Assembly: GCF_013375535.1 (NCBI RefSeq)
Contig: NZ_JABXJG010000001.1
Span: 1,178,001 to 1,242,000, forward strand
Direction of reading: 5' to 3'
Length of the DNA stretch: 64,000 nt
Origin: Sphingobium sp. 15-1
GTDB taxonomy: Bacteria > Pseudomonadota > Alphaproteobacteria > Sphingomonadales > Sphingomonadaceae
In this document: piece after piece, positions 1 to 10,524 of the stretch
Layout of the letters: each line of letters begins with the position of its first letter
How positions within the stretch are numbered: the first letter of the stretch is position 1
The notes under the pieces: generated by a model
The model's database searches: none
Told to the model about the DNA's origin: nothing
Seen by the model: the letters and a program-made list of their open reading frames with translations, nothing else
Made by a program: the position numbers and the translations under genes

Positions 1-112
1 TCGGCAAATTCCAGCCGATGCAGAAACTCGCGAAATAACTTTAGCCTGAGGCGATTTTGGTGCTGGCGCGAGCGATTGGGCTTTGCTAAGCGGCCCTTCG
101 CAGCAGCGACAC
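1..112. other. Window edge, no assigned gene
   Basis: This stretch precedes the tRNA. A short plus-strand open frame runs from base 2 to a TGA at 47-49 and could be the last 15 codons of a gene that starts outside the window, but it is too short to recognise. Nothing else is supported. Confidence 0.3.
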
Positions 113-189
113 GCACCCATAGCTCAGCTGGATAGAGCGTTGCCCTCCGAAGGCAAAGGCCAGAGGTTCGAATCCTCTTGGGTGCGCCA
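113..189 (+). tRNA. tRNA-Arg (anticodon CCG)
   Basis: A complete 77-nt tRNA. The acceptor arm GCACCCA (113-119) pairs with TGGGTGC (179-185), followed by G and an encoded CCA. The anticodon stem TTGCC/GGCAA encloses the seven-base loop CTCCGAA, so the anticodon is CCG, which reads the arginine codon CGG. The T arm carries the usual GGTTCGAATCC. A short T run follows the CCA. The convergent ogt gene ends four bases downstream. Confidence 0.96.
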
Positions 190-193
190 TTTT

Positions 194-694
194 TCAAATG
201 GCTGCGAACAATCTTCCTTCCAGTCCAAGCAGGTAGCGCTTGGCCTTCAGGCCGCCCGCGAAACCGGTGAGCGCGCCGTTCGCTCCCACGACGCGGTGGC
301 AGGGTGCGATGATCGAAATCGGATTACGCCCGTTGGCTGCGCCCACGGCCCGGCAGGCGGAAGGCTTGCCGATCTGGCTTGCAATATCGGCATAGCTGCG
401 CGTTTCGCCAAAGGGGATGGTCAGCAGGGCCGCCCAGACGCTCTTCTGGAAATCCGTGCCTTTGAAGTCTAGCGGCAGGTCGAACGCCTCCCGCTGCCCG
501 GCGAAATATTCGCCAAGTTGCCGCCCCGCCTCTTCCAGCACCGAATGATCGTCGGCCGGGGCACGGGGGTCCAGCTTCACCCGGCCGGGCACGTCATTTT
601 CCCACAGGACCGCAGCCAGCCCTTTTGCGCTCGCCACCAGCGTCAGTTCACCGACGGGGGAGGCCATCGTCCGATATGCGTAGTTCATGCCCAT
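194..694 (-). CDS. ogt: Methylated-DNA--protein-cysteine methyltransferase
   Basis: A suicide DNA-repair protein that moves the methyl group from O6-methylguanine (and O4-methylthymine) to its own cysteine. At 166 aa it matches single-domain Ogt/MGMT proteins; there is no Ada regulatory domain. The active-site motif PCHRV lies at residues 131-135 with acceptor Cys132. It is preceded by the helix-turn-helix segment (SYADIASQIGKPSACRAVG) and the asparagine-hinge region AANGRNP. It stands alone, convergent with the tRNA. MGMN offers two close ATG starts (residues 1 and 3); the longer one is used here. Confidence 0.95.
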   Translation of the reverse strand: MGMNYAYRTMASPVGELTLVASAKGLAAVLWENDVPGRVKLDPRAPADDHSVLEEAGRQLGEYFAGQREAFDLPLDFKGTDFQKSVWAALLTIPFGETRSYADIASQIGKPSACRAVGAANGRNPISIIAPCHRVVGANGALTGFAGGLKAKRYLLGLEGRLFAAI

Positions 695-768
695 TCCTTT
701 CCATCATTGGATGGCGGAAGCATAGGGCATGACATGCGGAACGCCTTCCCGCCCCTTGCGGTCAAAGA

Positions 769-2181
769 TTATTGGAGGCCGCCGCCCATGGCGCGATACA
801 GTTCGACCATGTTCGTCGCCCGCGTCAGCCGCGCCGCCAGCAGGCTCTGCTCCGCACTGTAGAGCGTCCGCTGCGAATCCAGCGTGGTCAGGAAACCGTC
901 GATCCCTGCCCGGAAACGTGCTTCGGACAGCCGATAGCCGACACGCGCGGAATCCCGCAAAGAGGTCTGCGCCTCCATCTGCGCCGTCATCGTGCCGCGC
1001 CGGGCAAGGGCATCCGCCACTTCGCGAAAGCCGGTCTGCACGCTCTTTTCATAAGTCGCGACCATCGCATCATAGGTCGCCCGCGCATAACGCAGATTGC
1101 CCTGATTGCGCCCGAAATCGAAGATCGGCAGGCTGGCCGAAGGGGCGACCGACCAATAGTCGCTACCTGATTTGAACAGGTTGGAGAGGCCAAGGCTCAT
1201 CGTCCCGAACGCCGCCGTCAGCGAGATTTTGGGGAAGAAGGCCGCCCGCGCCGCGCCGATATTGGCGTTGGCGCTGAGCAACTGATGCTCAGCCGCCATG
1301 ATGTCCGGCCGGCGCAGCAATGCCGTAGAAGGCAGGTCGGCGGGCAGGTTGGCCAAAGTCACATCACCCTCCGGCATCGCCGTCGGCAGATCGTCGGCGG
1401 GCACGGTCCCGCCCGCCAGCAGGTTCAGCGCATTCTGGTCCTGCGCCACCAATGTCGTCGCCTGCGCGATGTCGGATCGCGCCTGGTCATAGCTGGTCTG
1501 CGCCTGACGCACCTCCAGTTCCGAAGCGATCCCCTTGGCGAAACGCGCTTTGGTAAGGTCGAGCGTTTGACCGAAGGCCTTTTCCAGATCGCGCGCGATC
1601 TTCAGCCGTTCCTGATCCGCCGCCATGCCGAGCCAGGCGTTGGCGACCTCCGCGATCAAGGCGGTCTGCGCGGCATTGCGGTTCTCGACCGAGGCGAAAT
1701 ATTGCTCCTGCGCCGCCTTGGTCAGATTGCGCACCCGTCCGAACAGGTCGACTTCCCACGCCGACACGCCGACCGAGGCGTTGTAGATGTCCGTCCGCCC
1801 CGATACGCCCTGCTGGGCGAAGGGCTGATCCTGATAAGTCGCGCTGCCATTGGCACCCAGGGTCGGGAATATGCCCGCCCGCTGCACCTTATATTGCGCC
1901 CGCGCCTGCTCGACATTGGCGAGCGCCACGCGCAGGTCGCGATTATTGGCAAGCGAGGTCTCGATCACCCGAGCCAGGCGCGGATCGACGAAAAACTCCT
2001 TCCAGGCGGTATCCGCCGGGACGATCGCCTGCCCCTCGGCTCCGGCATAGGCCGGCCCCTGCGGACTGGTTTCCGGCACCGGCAGCGCAGGCCGCACATA
2101 TTTGGGCGCCATGTCGCAGGCAGCAAGCGTCAGCGCCAGGGCAGCGGCCGGGAAGAGCTTGATCTTATCCATTATCCTCAT
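769..2181 (-). CDS. RND efflux outer-membrane lipoprotein (NodT/OprM family)
   Basis: The outer-membrane channel of a tripartite drug efflux pump, 470 aa, the usual length for TolC-like OprM/OprN proteins. The N-terminus is a lipoprotein signal ending LTLAAC at about residue 22, so the mature protein should be lipid-anchored with its beta-barrel in the outer membrane. The two long helical repeats typical of the family are visible as Ala/Gln-rich segments ([40 protein letters not shown]). Its start overlaps the pump stop codon as ATGA, so it is probably translated by coupling; an ATG three codons later is an alternative start. Confidence 0.94.
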   Translation of the reverse strand: MRIMDKIKLFPAAALALTLAACDMAPKYVRPALPVPETSPQGPAYAGAEGQAIVPADTAWKEFFVDPRLARVIETSLANNRDLRVALANVEQARAQYKVQRAGIFPTLGANGSATYQDQPFAQQGVSGRTDIYNASVGVSAWEVDLFGRVRNLTKAAQEQYFASVENRNAAQTALIAEVANAWLGMAADQERLKIARDLEKAFGQTLDLTKARFAKGIASELEVRQAQTSYDQARSDIAQATTLVAQDQNALNLLAGGTVPADDLPTAMPEGDVTLANLPADLPSTALLRRPDIMAAEHQLLSANANIGAARAAFFPKISLTAAFGTMSLGLSNLFKSGSDYWSVAPSASLPIFDFGRNQGNLRYARATYDAMVATYEKSVQTGFREVADALARRGTMTAQMEAQTSLRDSARVGYRLSEARFRAGIDGFLTTLDSQRTLYSAEQSLLAARLTRATNMVELYRAMGGGLQ

Positions 2182-5100
2182 GCCTCTTGGGGCGCCAATG
2201 GGGCGCTGCCGCCATGCCCCCCTTCATCCTGGCCATGATGTTCGCGGAACAGCCGCTTCACGACCGTGAAGAAGACCGGCACGAAGAAGATGGCGAGGAT
2301 AGTGGCGGACAGCATGCCGCCGACCACCGCCGTGCCGATGGCGTTCTGACCGCCCGCACCCGCCCCCTTCGCCACCGCCAGCGGCAACACGCCGAAGACG
2401 AAGGCGAAGCTGGTCATCAGGATCGGCCGCAGGCGCAGCTTGCCCGCCTCCAGCGCGGCGCGAGCGGGCGGCAACCCTTCGCGCATCTTTTCTTCGGCAA
2501 ATTCGACGATCAGGATCGCGTTCTTGGCCGACACGCCGATGGTCGTGATCAGGCCGACCTGAAGGTAGATGTCGTTGTTGAGTCCCACCAGCATCGCCGC
2601 CAGCACCGCGCCGAACACGCCCAGCGGCACCACCAGCATGACCGCGATCGGCACCGACCAGCTTTCATAGAGCGCGGCCAAACACAGGAAGACGATCAGC
2701 ATCGACAGCGCATAAAGCGCCGGTGCCTGTCCGCCCGAGGTCTGCTCCTCATAGGAAATGCCGTTCCATTCGTATCCGACGCCCGCCGGCAGCTTGGCGG
2801 CCATTTCCTCCATCGCCTTCATCGCCTCGCCAGTCGAAACGCCCGGCGCGGGCGCGCCCATGATCTGCATCGACGGCACGCCGTTGAAGCGTTCCAGCTT
2901 GGCCGGACCATGGGTCCATTCGGTCGTCGCGAAGGAAGAGATCGGCGCCATCACGCCCGAACTGCCCCGCACATGCAGCACGCCGATTGAATCCGGCGTG
3001 GTGCGGAAGGGCGCGTCGGCCTGCACATAGACGCGCTTCACCCGGTCGCGGTCGATGAAGTCGTTGACGTAGCTGCTGCCCATCGCGGTGCTGATCGTGT
3101 CGTTGACGTCCGACTGTGCGATGCCCAGCGCCCCGGCCGCCGCCTGATCGACGTTCAGCTTGAGCTGCGGCGTATCTTCCAGGCCGTTGGGCCGCACCTG
3201 CGCCAGCCGCTTGTCGGCCATAGCCATGCCCAGCAACTGGTTGCGCGCCTCCAGCATCTTCTCATGACCCAGATTGCCCCGGTCCACGAGCTGGAAGTCG
3301 AAGCCGGTCGCATTGCCCAGCTCCTGCACGGCGGGCGGCACGAAGGCGATCGCCATGCCGGCGGAAATCTTGCGGAAGGCGCCATTGGCGCGCAGCGCGA
3401 TGGCCGAGACCTTGTTGTCGGCGCCCTTGCGTTCCGACCAGTCCTTCATCCGGGCGAAGACGATGCCGACATTCTGCCCCTGCCCCACGAAGCCGAAGCC
3501 GGAGATGGTGAAGACGGCGGCGACATTCTTCTTCTCGTCGATCATATAATGATCGCGCACCTTGGCCAACGTGCGCTCGGTTTCCTCCAGCGTCGATCCG
3601 GTCGGCAGCGACACCTGGTTGATGATGATCCCCTGATCCTCGTCCGGCAGAAAACCGCCGGGCAGGCGCAGGAATACCAGCCCCATGCCGACCACGATCA
3701 GCGCATAGACCAGCATGGTCCGGCCCCAGCGCCGCTCGACCTTCTCCACCGTCCGTCCATAGCGGACGACATTGCGGTCAAAGGTCCGGTTGAACCAATC
3801 GAAGAAGCGACCGAAGCGCGAACCGAAAAAGCCTGTCCAGATATGGCTGTGCCCCTTCGGCCGCAGGATCGTCGCGCAGAGCGCCGGGGTCAGGATCAGG
3901 GCCACCAGCACCGACAGCACCATCGCGGAGACGATGGTGATGGAGAATTGGCGGAAGATCACCCCGGTCGAGCCGCCGAAGAACGCCATAGGCAGGAACA
4001 CCGCCGACAGTACCAGGCCGATGCCGATCAGCGCGCCGCTGATCTCGTCCATCGATTTTTTCGCGGCTTCTTTCGGACTGAGCCCCTCTTCCTGGATGAT
4101 GCGTTCGACATTTTCGACCACGACGATGGCGTCGTCGACCAGCAGGCCGATCGCCAGAACCATGCCGAACAGCGTCAGCGTGTTGATGGTGAAACCCGCC
4201 GCATAGAGGATCGCCAGCGATCCCAGCAGCACCACCGGCACCGCGATGGTCGGGATCAATGTGGCGCGCCAATTCTGCAGGAACAGGAACATCACCACGA
4301 AGACGAGCAGGGTCGCCTCGATCAAGGTGTGGATCACCTGCTCCACCGACAGCCGCACGAAGGTCGAATTGTCGACCGGGAAGTCATATTTGACCCAGCT
4401 CGGGAAGGTCTTGGAGAGTTCGTTGATGCGGCTCTTGACGCCGTCGACGGTATCGAGCGCGTTGGCGCCGGGCGCAAGCTTGATGCCGAAACCGGCTGCG
4501 GGATGGCCGTTGAACTTCGCGCCGAAGCTGTAGCTTTCCGCCCCCAGCTCGACCCTGGCCACGTCCGACAGATGGACGACCGACCCATCGCCGTTGCTGC
4601 GCAGCCTGATCTGACGAAACTCTTCCGGTGTCTTCAGCCGGGATTGCGCCGTCACCGTGGCGTTCAGCGCCTGTCCCTTGGGCGAAGGCGTGCCACCGAT
4701 CTGGCCCGCCGAAACCTGGGCGTTCTGGGCCTGGATGGCCGATTTCACATCCCCGGTGGTGATGCCGAGATTGGCCATCTTATAGGGGTCCAGCCAGACC
4801 CGCATCGCATATTGCGCGCCCAATAGCTGGGTGTCGCCCACGCCATTGACGCGGCTGACCGGGTCCTGCAACGCCGAAGCGATGAAATCGCCCGCATCCT
4901 GCTGGTCGTGAATGCCGTCATCGGCATAGACCGCCATGATCATCAGGAAGGTCGAAGTGGATTTGGTGACGCGCAGGCCCTGCTGCTGCACTTCTTGCGG
5001 CAGAAGCGGCGTCGCCTGGGCCAGCTTGTTCTGCACCTGCACCTGCGCGATGTCGGCGTCGGTGCCCTGCTCGAAGGTCAGGGTGATGGTCAGATTGCCG

Positions 5101-5354
5101 GCGGAATCGCTGCTTGAGGAGAAATAGCGGAGATTGTCGATCCCCTTGAGCTGCTGCTCGATGATCTGCGTCGTCGTGCTTTCCAGCGTTTGGGCATTGG
5201 CGCCGGGATAGGTGGTGGAGATCGTCACCGCGGGCGGCGCAATGGCCGGAAACTGCGCTACGGCCAGCGACCGCAGCGCCAGCGCGCCGGCCAGCATGAT
5301 GACGATGGCGATGACCCATGCGAAGATGGGCCTGTCGATGAAATAGCGGGCCAC
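2178..5354 (-). CDS. RND multidrug efflux pump, inner-membrane subunit (HAE1, AcrB/MexF-like)
   Basis: A proton-driven inner-membrane transporter of 1058 aa, the normal AcrB/MexB/MexF length. It opens with [20 protein letters not shown], the standard RND first helix. The proton-relay pair is present in [20 protein letters not shown] (the DD of transmembrane helix 4), and the partner lysine is in [16 protein letters not shown] of helix 10. Two large periplasmic porter/docking loops separate the helices. It starts three bases after the adaptor stop, in the standard order adaptor, pump, outer-membrane channel. Substrates cannot be read from the sequence, but HAE1 pumps of this type export hydrophobic drugs. 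Confidence 0.96.
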   Translation of the reverse strand: MARYFIDRPIFAWVIAIVIMLAGALALRSLAVAQFPAIAPPAVTISTTYPGANAQTLESTTTQIIEQQLKGIDNLRYFSSSSDSAGNLTITLTFEQGTDADIAQVQVQNKLAQATPLLPQEVQQQGLRVTKSTSTFLMIMAVYADDGIHDQQDAGDFIASALQDPVSRVNGVGDTQLLGAQYAMRVWLDPYKMANLGITTGDVKSAIQAQNAQVSAGQIGGTPSPKGQALNATVTAQSRLKTPEEFRQIRLRSNGDGSVVHLSDVARVELGAESYSFGAKFNGHPAAGFGIKLAPGANALDTVDGVKSRINELSKTFPSWVKYDFPVDNSTFVRLSVEQVIHTLIEATLLVFVVMFLFLQNWRATLIPTIAVPVVLLGSLAILYAAGFTINTLTLFGMVLAIGLLVDDAIVVVENVERIIQEEGLSPKEAAKKSMDEISGALIGIGLVLSAVFLPMAFFGGSTGVIFRQFSITIVSAMVLSVLVALILTPALCATILRPKGHSHIWTGFFGSRFGRFFDWFNRTFDRNVVRYGRTVEKVERRWGRTMLVYALIVVGMGLVFLRLPGGFLPDEDQGIIINQVSLPTGSTLEETERTLAKVRDHYMIDEKKNVAAVFTISGFGFVGQGQNVGIVFARMKDWSERKGADNKVSAIALRANGAFRKISAGMAIAFVPPAVQELGNATGFDFQLVDRGNLGHEKMLEARNQLLGMAMADKRLAQVRPNGLEDTPQLKLNVDQAAAGALGIAQSDVNDTISTAMGSSYVNDFIDRDRVKRVYVQADAPFRTTPDSIGVLHVRGSSGVMAPISSFATTEWTHGPAKLERFNGVPSMQIMGAPAPGVSTGEAMKAMEEMAAKLPAGVGYEWNGISYEEQTSGGQAPALYALSMLIVFLCLAALYESWSVPIAVMLVVPLGVFGAVLAAMLVGLNNDIYLQVGLITTIGVSAKNAILIVEFAEEKMREGLPPARAALEAGKLRLRPILMTSFAFVFGVLPLAVAKGAGAGGQNAIGTAVVGGMLSATILAIFFVPVFFTVVKRLFREHHGQDEGGHGGSAPLAPQEA

Positions 5355-5357
5355 GGC

Positions 5358-6515
5358 TTACTTCGCCCCGCTCGCTTGCTGCTGCGGAGCCGTCACCTGC
5401 TGCGGCGCGCCCGGCTTCACCACCGTTCCGGGGCGCAGATTGACCAGCCCCTCGACGATCAGCCTGTCGCCCGCCCTCAGCCCCTTGGTGACGATCCACT
5501 TGTCGCCCACCGGGCGGTCGGTTTCGACCTGACGCAATTCGACTTTATTGCCTGCTCCCACCACCATGGCGGTGGCCCGGCCGCGGGCGTCGCGGGTGAT
5601 ACCCTGTTGCGGCGCCAGGATCGCTTGGGCACGCTGCCCCTCGACCAGCTTGGCGCGGACATACATGCCCGGCAGCAGCAGGCCGTCCGGATTGGCGAAG
5701 GTGGCGCGCAGCGTCACCGCGCCCGAACTGGGATCAACCGTCACTTCGGAAAATTGCAGCCGCCCCTCGATCGGATAGACGCTGCCGTTGGGCAACAGCA
5801 ACTGCACCCGCGCGCCGTCCGCTGCGCTGACGCCGCCTGCCTGCATCGCCTGCCTGAGATCGATGATCTGCGCGGCCGATTGGGTCACGTCGACATAAAC
5901 GATGTCGGTCCGCTGGATCGTCGCCAGCGCATCCGCCTGCCCGGCCTGCACCAAGGCGCCCGGCGTGAAGAGGGAACGGCCGATGCGGCCGGAAATCGGC
6001 GCCCTGATGCGCGTGAAATCCTGGTTCACCTGGGCCGCCTGGACAGCCGCCCGCTGCGCCGCGACATCGGCCCGCGCCTGCTGGGCAGAGGCGGTGGCAT
6101 TGTCGGCTTCCTGCCGGCTGACGGCGTTGATGCCGACCAGCTCCTTGTAACGCTGCGCCTGCAATCCCGTGGCGCGGATCGACGCCTGCGCCCGCGACAG
6201 AGCGCCCTGCGCCTGGCCCAAGGCGGCGCGATAAGGCGAATCCTCAATCTCGTAGAGCAATTGACCGGCGCGCACCAAGCCACCCTCGACAAACAGCCGG
6301 CGACGGATGACGCCGCTGATCTGCGGCCGGACTTCGGCGGTTTCCACGGCGGCGATCCGCCCCGGAAGCTCGGTCATCAGCGGCGCTGCCTCTACCGTCA
6401 CATTGACCACGCCAACCGCCGGGGGCGGCGGCGCAGGCTGCTCCTGTTGACCGCAGCCGCCCAGCACCAGGGTCGACGCGCAGGCAAGCAGTCCGACAAA
6501 TATCCCCTTCTGCAT
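5358..6515 (-). CDS. RND efflux periplasmic adaptor lipoprotein (MexE/AcrA-like)
   Basis: A membrane-fusion protein that bridges the pump and the outer-membrane channel, about 385 aa. It has a lipoprotein signal with lipobox LGGC (Cys about residue 21). The two biotinyl-lipoyl halves (RIAAVETAEVRPQISGVI near the N-terminus, FTRIRAPISGRIGRSLF after the hairpin) flank an Ala/Gln-rich coiled coil. I place the start at the ATG at 6515, which has GGAG 11 bases upstream. The longer frame would start at 6548, almost touching the palindromic operator at 6550-6567, which would be hard to reconcile with a promoter there. First gene of the efflux operon, divergent from the TetR gene. Confidence 0.94.
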   Translation of the reverse strand: MQKGIFVGLLACASTLVLGGCGQQEQPAPPPPAVGVVNVTVEAAPLMTELPGRIAAVETAEVRPQISGVIRRRLFVEGGLVRAGQLLYEIEDSPYRAALGQAQGALSRAQASIRATGLQAQRYKELVGINAVSRQEADNATASAQQARADVAAQRAAVQAAQVNQDFTRIRAPISGRIGRSLFTPGALVQAGQADALATIQRTDIVYVDVTQSAAQIIDLRQAMQAGGVSAADGARVQLLLPNGSVYPIEGRLQFSEVTVDPSSGAVTLRATFANPDGLLLPGMYVRAKLVEGQRAQAILAPQQGITRDARGRATAMVVGAGNKVELRQVETDRPVGDKWIVTKGLRAGDRLIVEGLVNLRPGTVVKPGAPQQVTAPQQQASGAK

Positions 6516-6549
6516 CGGCCGATGCTCCGTTTCCCTGATGCTGACCATT

Positions 6550-6567
6550 GGAATGAACGTTCATTCC
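6550..6567. promoter_or_regulatory. Probable TetR operator, 18-bp perfect palindrome
   Basis: GGAATGAACGTTCATTCC is a perfect inverted repeat in the 117-bp gap between the divergent efflux adaptor and the TetR-family gene. Position and symmetry fit the binding site of the adjacent repressor, controlling both directions. The site is seen; the binding is inferred. Confidence 0.7.
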
Positions 6568-6632
6568 GCTTGCGCCGCAGGTAGGAACATGCCACAATTT
6601 GTTCAAGAGCAAAAAGAACCGGGTGAAGATTT

Positions 6633-7220
6633 TTGATTGCATCGCAACATGAACAGACTGCCCGCGACCGCATATTGAATGCGGCCCGCGACCTGTTCGC
6701 CGCCAACGGTTTCCACCAGAGCGCGATGGCCGAACTGGCCGCCGCCGCCCAGGTGTCCGTGGGTCAGATCTACCGCCTGTTCAAGGGCAAGGAAGACATT
6801 ATCGAAGCCATAGTGGAGAGCGATACGCGCGACCGCGAAGCGATGATCCTGAACCTGCAAACCCGCCTGGACGCCGGAGAGATCAGCATCGAGCGGACCT
6901 TCGAACTGTTGCTGCTGGAGGTCATGGACGACCCGCATGAAGCCTTGTCCTTCGACATATTGGCCGAAGCGTTCCGCAATGCCCGCGTCCACGGCACCAT
7001 CACCGACATGTGCCGGGGCTTGCGAAAGTCGCTGGGCGATTTCGCCTGCATCGCCAATCCCAATCTTTCGGGCGAAGCCCTGAAAAGCGCCGAAGAAATC
7101 ATCCTCGCCTGCCTGTTCGGCCTTGGCCATCGCAGCCTGTCCGCTCCGGACATCAGCGCCGAACGCACCGCCAGTCGCGCCGCCTTCATGATCGTCGCGG
7201 CCCTTCGCGCCATGGACTGA
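6633..7220 (+). CDS. TetR/AcrR family transcriptional regulator
   Basis: A repressor of 195 aa. The N-terminal helix-turn-helix domain spans about residues 10-57: ILNAARDLFAANGFHQSAMA, then ELAAAAQVSVGQIYRLFKGK. The C-terminal ligand-binding domain is variable and helical. The start is a TTG preceded by GGTGAAG; no in-frame ATG lies near the beginning of the conserved domain. It is divergent from the efflux operon, so it most likely represses that operon until an efflux substrate binds it. Confidence 0.9.
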   Translation: MIASQHEQTARDRILNAARDLFAANGFHQSAMAELAAAAQVSVGQIYRLFKGKEDIIEAIVESDTRDREAMILNLQTRLDAGEISIERTFELLLLEVMDDPHEALSFDILAEAFRNARVHGTITDMCRGLRKSLGDFACIANPNLSGEALKSAEEIILACLFGLGHRSLSAPDISAERTASRAAFMIVAALRAMD

Positions 7221-7338
7221 TCGATCCGGCGCAGCCTTCGCTCATTCCGCCGCGTTGCAGCAAGATTTGCGGTGCGACGCGGCAACCATTCGCCGCCGTG
7301 GAGCATTTTCCGCCCCAGATCGTTCCGGGAGGCAGGCA

Positions 7339-7515
7339 GTGGGCATCAACATCTCTTTTGATCGCAGCTATTTCGAGGCGCGGTTGGACCGTAACCGCCG
7401 GCTCGCGGCCCGCTCCAGAAATCCCGAAATCCGGGCCATCCACATGGGATATGTGCGCCTGTATAGCCAGTTGCTGGAACAAACGGGTCGCGTGACGGTC
7501 TCAAGGCCGGCCTGA
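7339..7515 (+). CDS. Hypothetical small protein (58 aa)
   Basis: I do not recognise a family. The frame begins at a GTG with a good ribosome-binding site (GGGAGG about seven bases upstream) and encodes a small, strongly charged, probably helical protein rich in Arg (FDRSYFEARLDRNRRLAARS, then GYVRLYSQLLEQTG). It stops six bases before the end of the convergent M16 peptidase gene. The open frame extends further upstream (to 7255), but that part has no good ribosome-binding site. Moderate support only, from the ribosome-binding site and the plausible composition. Confidence 0.5.
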   Translation: MGINISFDRSYFEARLDRNRRLAARSRNPEIRAIHMGYVRLYSQLLEQTGRVTVSRPA

Positions 7516-7521
7516 GCCAGC

Positions 7522-10413
7522 CTATCGGGCGGCAACGCCGTCCGGCAGCACCACCGCCGACCAGCTTTTGCCCGGCAGCAGATATTTGGCCGCGAGAGCC
7601 TGAATATCGGCTGGCGTGACCGTCAGCATATCCTGCGCCATGGTCTGCATCGCCTGCACATAGCGCGGATCATGGGTGGCGCCCTCCATCTGGTTCATCC
7701 AGAAGGCATTGCCCGTCCCGGCGCGCATCAGCAACTGCCGCATCGGCGCGACGGCCCGCTGCAATTCATCCTCGCTCACGGGATTTTTGGCGAGATCGGC
7801 CGCCGTATCCTTTACCACCCCATAGAAATAGTTGACGCGATCGGGCCGCACTTGGCTCGTCACCAAAATATAGCCGCCGCTTTCATAGGAGAAAGGCCAG
7901 TTATTCTGAACGCTGGGCGAATAGGCGGCCCCCTCGGTCGAACGAAGCTTGTCGAACAGCCGGTCGTTGAATATCTGGGTCAGGATTTCCAGTTGCCGCG
8001 CCTCCTTCGTCAGCGCAAAGCCGCCCGCCGTGGGCCAAGCCATCACCGCCGCCGCCTGTTCCTTGTCCCCCTTGTGCCGCAGGATCACCGGCGCCTCGAC
8101 ATGGGCGGGGAAGCGCATGGCCTTGTTCGCCGCCGGAACCGGCACATCGGGCCGCGAGGGCAAGGCGCCGAAGGTCGCGGCGACCGCCGCTATGGCGTCA
8201 TCTGCCTTCACCTGGCCGAAAATCTGGACCTCGATCGGCCCCGACGCCAATAGCGGTTCCCATGCGGCGCGGAACGCCTGCGGCGTCAGCCCGTCGATTT
8301 CCGCCCGCGAAGGCGTCCGGAACCGCACATCCTTGTCATGCAGCAACCAGTTGAGATCGCGCGCCAGCACGGAATCCGGCGCCCGCTCCATCGCGTCATA
8401 GGCGACCCCGGCCCCTGTCTTCACCCGCGCGATCGGCGCCGGGTCCCAACCGGGCGCGAACAGCTTGGCCGCGAATAGCTGAAGCTGGTCCTTGTAATCC
8501 GCCGGCCGCGTCACCGCCTGCAATTCGAAGGCGTCGTCGTCGATGGAAAAATCCATTCCCATGCGCCGGCCATTGGTCAGATCGTCCAGTTCCCGCTGAC
8601 CCAGCTTGCCGATGCCGCTCGCCACCAGCGCATAGTCCGCCGCCCAGCCCGGCGCTGGCCTGGTCGGGGAGAAAGCCTGCTGGCCATGGCCGAAACGGAC
8701 ATTGATCCGCACCTTCTCCGTCTCCGCATCATTGGCGAAGAGGGTGAGCTTCACGCCGTTGGAGAAGGTGATGCTCTCCATCCCCGGCAGGCCGATCGGG
8801 CTGCGCGACACGACCGTGCCGGGCGCGCCCAGCTTCGGCAGGTCCGCCATGGTCACGACCTTGTCGTTGAGCCGCGCATTGGTCGCCGCCTTGATGGGCG
8901 CGGCGACGGCGGCCGCCAGTTTCGCATCGACGCCCGGCTGCACCTTCCCGGTGATCAGATGCGCGCGGAACACGCCCGCCGAAAAGAGCCGCCGGGTCGA
9001 ATCCAATATCTTTTGCGACGTCATCCCCGGCTTGCCGGAGCGGAAGATGTCCAGCGCCGCCTGCGGGCTGACCGTCGTTTCGCGGATGTCGACCGCGCTC
9101 ACCAGATCGCTCGCCTGCTTGGCGCCCGCTTCCGTATCCGCATTCTCGACCTGGATGGCGAGCGCCGTGTCCATCTGCGCATATTCGCGGTCGATTTCCA
9201 ACTGGCTCGGCGGCGCGGCCTTGGCATCTTCGATGATGGCGCGGACGTCGCCCAGCGCCTTCTCCCAATTTTCGCCGGTCGGCACGATGGTGACGAACGT
9301 GCCGTCGACGGAGCGGCTGACATCCTGCTGATCCACGCTCGCCTGCAGGAAGCTGCCGCCGCTACGCGCCGCCTGCTCCAGCCGGCGGCTGATGATCTGA
9401 AGGGCCAGCACGTCGGTCAGCTTGTCCTGATTATAGACGATGGTGTCGGCGCGCGGCTTCCAGGGCCGCAGCCAGGCCATGGTGAGACCGGTAGGCGCGC
9501 CGGGTTCCACCGTCACTCTGGTCGCGGGCGCCTTGGCGTCGGGCTCCCCAAAATCGGGCAACGGCGCGCCCTTGCCCGGCACGGTCCAGGATGCGAAATT
9601 ATCCTTGATCAACTGCTCGGCCATGGCCGGGTCGATGTCGCCCGCGATTGAGATCACGGCATTTTCAGGGCGGTACCAGCGCTGGTGGAAAGCCTCCATC
9701 TTCGCCGCCGTCACGGCATTCAGCGTCGCCACGGTGCCGATCGGGCTATGATCGGCCAAGGGCTGGCCAGCGAAGAAATGCCTTCGCGTCGCATCGGAAA
9801 TCCGCATTTGGGGGCCATCGCCCTCGCGCTTTTCCGCCAGGACGACCGCCCGCTCGGCATTGACCGCGCCATCCACGATATTGGGATCGGCCATCATGCC
9901 GGACAGTATCTTGAGGCTTTCCCCCAGACTTGCCTGCGTCGCCTGCGGCAGATCGAGAGCGTAGGTGGTGCCGGTCGGCGTCGTCTGCGCGTTGCTGTCG
10001 CTGCCGAAGGTGACGCCCAGCCGCTGCCAGATGCGCTTGGATTCCCCATCGGGCACATGGCGGGAGCCGCGGAAGGTGAGATGCTCCATGAAATGGGCGT
10101 AGCCCAGCTCATCGGGCTGCTCCATCAGCGATCCGGCATCGACCCGCAACCTGACCGAGACCTGCCCCGGCGGCACGCCGTTGCGCCGGATCGCATAGCG
10201 CAAACCGTTGGACAGTTCGCCAAAGCGCCATGCCGGATCGATCGGCACATCGCTGTTTTCATAAAGCCATGGCCGGACTTGCGCCTTGGTGGAACTGAGC
10301 GCCGCAGAATTGGCAACCGGGTCCGTTTTCGCGGCCAGAGGCGCGGAAACTCCCGAAAGCAGCAAGGCGAGAACGGACAGCGAAGCGGCAGAACGCCGGA
10401 AGGGAAAGCTCAT
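7522..10413 (-). CDS. Periplasmic M16 family zinc metallopeptidase (PqqL/pitrilysin-like)
   Basis: A two-lobed insulinase-superfamily protease of about 963 aa. From the chosen start it has a clear signal peptide (hydrophobic SLSVLALLLSGVSAPLAA), so it should act in the periplasm. The inverted zinc motif HFMEH is at residues 107-111 in YAHFMEHLTFRG. The C-terminal half repeats the M16 fold without a second HxxEH, as in other full-length members. The open frame extends to 10503, but the extra 30 residues precede the signal peptide and are unlikely to be translated. Substrate unknown; family members degrade small proteins and peptides. Confidence 0.92.
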   Translation of the reverse strand: MSFPFRRSAASLSVLALLLSGVSAPLAAKTDPVANSAALSSTKAQVRPWLYENSDVPIDPAWRFGELSNGLRYAIRRNGVPPGQVSVRLRVDAGSLMEQPDELGYAHFMEHLTFRGSRHVPDGESKRIWQRLGVTFGSDSNAQTTPTGTTYALDLPQATQASLGESLKILSGMMADPNIVDGAVNAERAVVLAEKREGDGPQMRISDATRRHFFAGQPLADHSPIGTVATLNAVTAAKMEAFHQRWYRPENAVISIAGDIDPAMAEQLIKDNFASWTVPGKGAPLPDFGEPDAKAPATRVTVEPGAPTGLTMAWLRPWKPRADTIVYNQDKLTDVLALQIISRRLEQAARSGGSFLQASVDQQDVSRSVDGTFVTIVPTGENWEKALGDVRAIIEDAKAAPPSQLEIDREYAQMDTALAIQVENADTEAGAKQASDLVSAVDIRETTVSPQAALDIFRSGKPGMTSQKILDSTRRLFSAGVFRAHLITGKVQPGVDAKLAAAVAAPIKAATNARLNDKVVTMADLPKLGAPGTVVSRSPIGLPGMESITFSNGVKLTLFANDAETEKVRINVRFGHGQQAFSPTRPAPGWAADYALVASGIGKLGQRELDDLTNGRRMGMDFSIDDDAFELQAVTRPADYKDQLQLFAAKLFAPGWDPAPIARVKTGAGVAYDAMERAPDSVLARDLNWLLHDKDVRFRTPSRAEIDGLTPQAFRAAWEPLLASGPIEVQIFGQVKADDAIAAVAATFGALPSRPDVPVPAANKAMRFPAHVEAPVILRHKGDKEQAAAVMAWPTAGGFALTKEARQLEILTQIFNDRLFDKLRSTEGAAYSPSVQNNWPFSYESGGYILVTSQVRPDRVNYFYGVVKDTAADLAKNPVSEDELQRAVAPMRQLLMRAGTGNAFWMNQMEGATHDPRYVQAMQTMAQDMLTVTPADIQALAAKYLLPGKSWSAVVLPDGVAAR

Positions 10414-10460
10414 GAGGCCATAGCCTAAAGAGATTTTCCTGAATGACCACTGACAAAGAA

Positions 10461-10496
10461 GGCCGGAGGATGAACAGCTTGTCCTATCCTCCGGCC
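10461..10496 (-). terminator. Rho-independent terminator after rhlE
   Basis: Read on the minus strand, GGCCGGAGGAT and ATCCTCCGGCC form an 11-bp perfect stem around a 14-base loop and are followed by TTCTTTG. It lies just downstream of the helicase stop codon, in the gap before the M16 peptidase gene. Confidence 0.8.
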
Positions 10497-10524
10497 ATTC
10501 CAAGCCGTGGCTGATGGGAAAGGC

